Shown piece by piece: positions 15,585 through 17,623 of a stretch of DNA of 17,623 nucleotides (the stretch's first letter is position 1; every line of letters begins with the position of its first letter). The notes beneath the pieces are model-generated. The model was not told the DNA's origin, made no database searches, and saw only the letters and a list, made by a program, of their open reading frames with translations. Location of the stretch: positions 1 to 17,623 of the forward strand of contig JALQUQ010000013.1 of the NCBI GenBank assembly GCA_023263735.1, written 5' to 3'. The DNA comes from Paracoccaceae bacterium. Lineage in GTDB: Bacteria; Pseudomonadota; Alphaproteobacteria; Rhodobacterales; Rhodobacteraceae. Both the position numbers and the translations under genes were made by a program.

Positions 15585-16756
15585 CCTTTGGCCGTGAGCG
15601 CGGCGCACAGGGCGGCGAGGGCCGCGCAGAGGAAGATTGCGCCGATCATCGGGCCGGGGGTGCCATCAAAGAAGGGCATCGCCATACCGCTGAGCGCGCC
15701 GCCGATCAGCATCTGAACGGTTCCGCCAAGCGACGAGGCCAGCCCCGCGATGTCGCCCACATCGTCAAGCGCCAGAACCATGACCGTGGGAATGACAAGG
15801 CCAAGGAAGGCATTGGCACAGAAAAGACCGGCCACGGTGACGGCGAGATTGGCGTATCCGGCCAATGACAGGGCAAAAAGCGCGCCGGTCACCAGAACGA
15901 AGCCAAAGCTTGCCCCACGAGCGACGGCAACGGCGCCAAAGCGCATTCCGGCCGATGCTGCCATTTGCGAGGCCGCGAAAAAGCCGATGGCGTTGACGGC
16001 AAAGGCAATCGAAAACCCGGTGGGCGTTAGTCCAAAGCTTTGCGTGTAGACAAAGGGGCCCGCAGCGATAAAGACGAAAAAGCTCGACATCGCAAAGCCA
16101 CCCAGCAGGGTCAGCAGCATGAATTTGCGGTCGGTGAACAGGCGACGCGTTCCGCGCAGGGTGTCGGAAAACGAGAAATGCTGGCGATTGGCATCGGTCA
16201 GCGTTTCGGAGAGCATGAAGCGCAACATGGCCAGCGCGGCAAAGGTGGCCAGCGCCAGAACGCCAAAGATCCACCGCCAATCGGCAAGGGCCAGAACCGC
16301 CGACCCGGCGAGCGGCGCCAGCATGGGCGAGACCGAGATCACCAGCATGATGGCGGCCATGAGGCGCGTCGCCTCGTGGCCGGTGGCGGTGTCGCGGATG
16401 ATGGCGCGCGGCACCACCATGACGGCGGCGCCGCCCAGACCCTGAACAAAGCGGCCCGCGATCAAAACGCCGATCGAGGGGGAAAAGGCACAGATGATGG
16501 TGCCGATGAAAAAGATGCCCAAACCCGCATACAGCGGCGGTTTGCGCCCTGCCTGATCGGCCCAGGGCCCATAGACAAGCTGCGCAACCCCGAAGGCAAG
16601 GAAATAGGCTGAAATCGTGCCCTGAACCGCCATGTCAGACGCGCCGACATCGGCGCCGATAAAGGGCAGGGCGGGCAAATACATGTCGATCGCAAAGGGA
16701 CCGACGCACGACATGAGACCCAGCACGAGGGCCAGTCGGAAGAATGAGGTTTGCAT
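15560..16756 (-). CDS. Bcr/CflA-type MFS multidrug efflux transporter
   Basis: A 398-residue protein with 12 hydrophobic segments and the family start LGLMSCVGPFAIDMYLPALP. MFS motif A appears as YGPWADQAGRKPP (about 62-74, with D67, R71 and K72). The drug:H+ antiporter motif region GRFVQGLGGAAVMVVPRAII and the fifth-helix antiporter-like segment SVSPMLAPLAGSAVL are present. Length equals E. coli Bcr (396). Members export drugs such as bicyclomycin or sulfonamides, or small molecules; the substrate here cannot be told. The ATG at 16754-16756 is chosen over one 12 codons upstream because MQTSFFRLALVLGL directly begins the first helix. Divergent from the TSUP gene (146-bp gap), convergent with dusA. 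Confidence 0.92.
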   Translation of the reverse strand: MQTSFFRLALVLGLMSCVGPFAIDMYLPALPFIGADVGASDMAVQGTISAYFLAFGVAQLVYGPWADQAGRKPPLYAGLGIFFIGTIICAFSPSIGVLIAGRFVQGLGGAAVMVVPRAIIRDTATGHEATRLMAAIMLVISVSPMLAPLAGSAVLALADWRWIFGVLALATFAALAMLRFMLSETLTDANRQHFSFSDTLRGTRRLFTDRKFMLLTLLGGFAMSSFFVFIAAGPFVYTQSFGLTPTGFSIAFAVNAIGFFAASQMAASAGMRFGAVAVARGASFGFVLVTGALFALSLAGYANLAVTVAGLFCANAFLGLVIPTVMVLALDDVGDIAGLASSLGGTVQMLIGGALSGMAMPFFDGTPGPMIGAIFLCAALAALCAALTAKGQAATARS

Positions 16757-16902
16757 GAGAACACTCTGTTTGTGGTTTCTGAGGTGTATCATTTGAGAAC
16801 GAAATGTGAATATGGAAAAAGCTCTGGCCGCCTTGGCCCGTGCGGGCTATCTGGCGGGGTGATGAGCTTGTCGGAAACGCTCCTTTTTGTTTGGGGAAAA
16901 CC

Positions 16903-17623
16903 ATGCCTGATCCAGCTTTGATTGGCCTGATGATCGCTTTGCTTGCCGTGATCGGCGCTTTTGCCGGGGTGATTGCCGGGCTTTTGGGCGTTGGGGGGGG
17001 GATCGTTCTGGTGCCCGCGTTCTTTTACGCGTTTGAGCATCTGGGTTTTGGCGGGCCGATGTTGATGCAGGTGTGTCTGGCCACATCCTTGGCCACGATC
17101 ATCGTGACCTCGATCCGGTCGGTTCTGTCGCACAACAAGAAGGGGGCGGTGGATTGGGCGATCCTGAAGGCGTGGGCCCCCTATATCGCCGCCGGTTCGG
17201 TCTTGGGGGTGATGACGGCCGCGCAACTGCGGTCAAGCACCTTGCAGGCGATCTTTGGTTGTCTGGGGATCGTCGTCGGGCTGTATATGGCCTTTGGCAA
17301 GCCGCATTGGCGGTTGGGGTCAGAGATGCCCAAGGGGGCGGGTCGGGCTGGCACGGGCTTTGGTGTTGGCTTTCTGTCGGTGTTGAGCCTTTACAACATG
17401 GCCATTCATCGCGCGGTTGCCACGGCGGCAGGATTTGGCGTTGTGATCGCTGTGCCGTCGGTGATCGGGTTCCTGATGCTGGATATCGCGGATGCGCCGC
17501 CCTTTACGCTGGGCGCGGTCAATCTGCCGGCGTTTTTCCTGATCATCTGCATGACGCTGATCACCACGCCGATGGGGGTCAAACTGGCGCATTCCATGGA
17601 CCCAAAGCCGCTGAAACGGGTGT
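16903..17623 (+). CDS. TSUP-family (TauE/SafE, DUF81) permease, 3' end beyond window, probable internal in-frame deletion
   Basis: About 240 residues are visible, beginning MPDPALIGLMIALLAVIGAF, with GGGG six bases before the ATG. It belongs to the sulfite/sulfonate exporter family: the first repeat has AGLLGVGGGIVLVPAFF (about 24-40), then QVCLATSLATIIVTSIRSV, SHNKKGAVDW and, in the second half, IHRAVATAAGFGV and AVPSVIGF. Family members carry a second GIGGG..GVP segment at the start of the second repeat, normally after GFLSVL. Here GFLSVL (to L161) is followed at once by SLYNMAIHRA, as if about 13 codons had been lost in frame near 17383-17388. The permease may therefore be inactive. The gene is open up to the window edge. 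Confidence 0.85.
   Translation, partial: MPDPALIGLMIALLAVIGAFAGVIAGLLGVGGGIVLVPAFFYAFEHLGFGGPMLMQVCLATSLATIIVTSIRSVLSHNKKGAVDWAILKAWAPYIAAGSVLGVMTAAQLRSSTLQAIFGCLGIVVGLYMAFGKPHWRLGSEMPKGAGRAGTGFGVGFLSVLSLYNMAIHRAVATAAGFGVVIAVPSVIGFLMLDIADAPPFTLGAVNLPAFFLIICMTLITTPMGVKLAHSMDPKPLKRV

Noticed and set aside
16812..16862. 16-codon frame (MEKALAALARAGYLAG) just before the TSUP gene
   Set aside because: No Shine-Dalgarno, and no attenuator-like hairpin or repeated codon that would make it a leader peptide.
1..17623. CRISPR array, insertion sequence or toxin-antitoxin pair
   Set aside because: No spaced repeats, transposase or paired small ORFs of that kind were seen. Apart from the GTA tail genes the content is housekeeping.

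Overview
The window looks like a chromosomal segment of an alphaproteobacterium of the order Rhodobacterales (Rhodobacter/Paracoccus-like). The reasons are a HemA of the R. capsulatus type, a RodZ-ispG pair, high GC with strong G/C third positions, and a run of genes that match, one for one and in order, the tail half of the Rhodobacter gene transfer agent (RcGTA) cluster.

Layout. Positions 1-3807 are all on the minus strand. They hold the 5' half of ispG (isoprenoid synthesis, cut by the window edge), a RodZ-like membrane HTH protein, hemA (5-aminolevulinate synthase) with a near-consensus FNR-type box about 100 bp upstream, and a small secreted protein of unknown function. Positions 3963-13715, on the plus strand, start with a chimeric ORF and continue with an apparently intact GTA tail module: gp6 adaptor, gp7 stopper, gp8 tail terminator, gp9 tail tube, gp10 and a gp10.1-like chaperone, gp11 tape measure, gp12 distal tail, gp13 hub, gp14 peptidase and gp15 'megatron'. 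Positions 13864-14428 hold an HU-like DNA-binding protein, a tRNA-Val(CAC) and a clear intrinsic terminator. Then come dusA (tRNA-dihydrouridine synthase), a convergent Bcr/CflA-type MFS exporter, and the start of a divergent TSUP (TauE/SafE) permease that runs off the right edge.

The main oddity is the junction at about 4251. The first 96 codons of an M20-family dipeptidase are joined in frame to the last ~173 codons of the GTA major capsid protein (gp5, HK97 fold). Everything that normally lies upstream of that point in a GTA cluster (gp1, large terminase, portal, prohead protease and the capsid N-terminus) is absent here. All ten downstream tail-side genes have open frames of normal length. 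As it stands this locus cannot encode a DNA-packaging head. Either a recent deletion or rearrangement (or an assembly chimera) has beheaded a GTA, or the tail genes are kept for something else. A second possible in-frame deletion is seen in the TSUP permease, where the second Gly-rich motif seems to be missing.

The tail-side genes are packed with TGATG or ATGA stop/start overlaps and would be translated as one coupled operon. The GTA promoter that normally precedes gp1 is gone, so the only visible source of transcription is whatever drives the truncated peptidase start at 3963.
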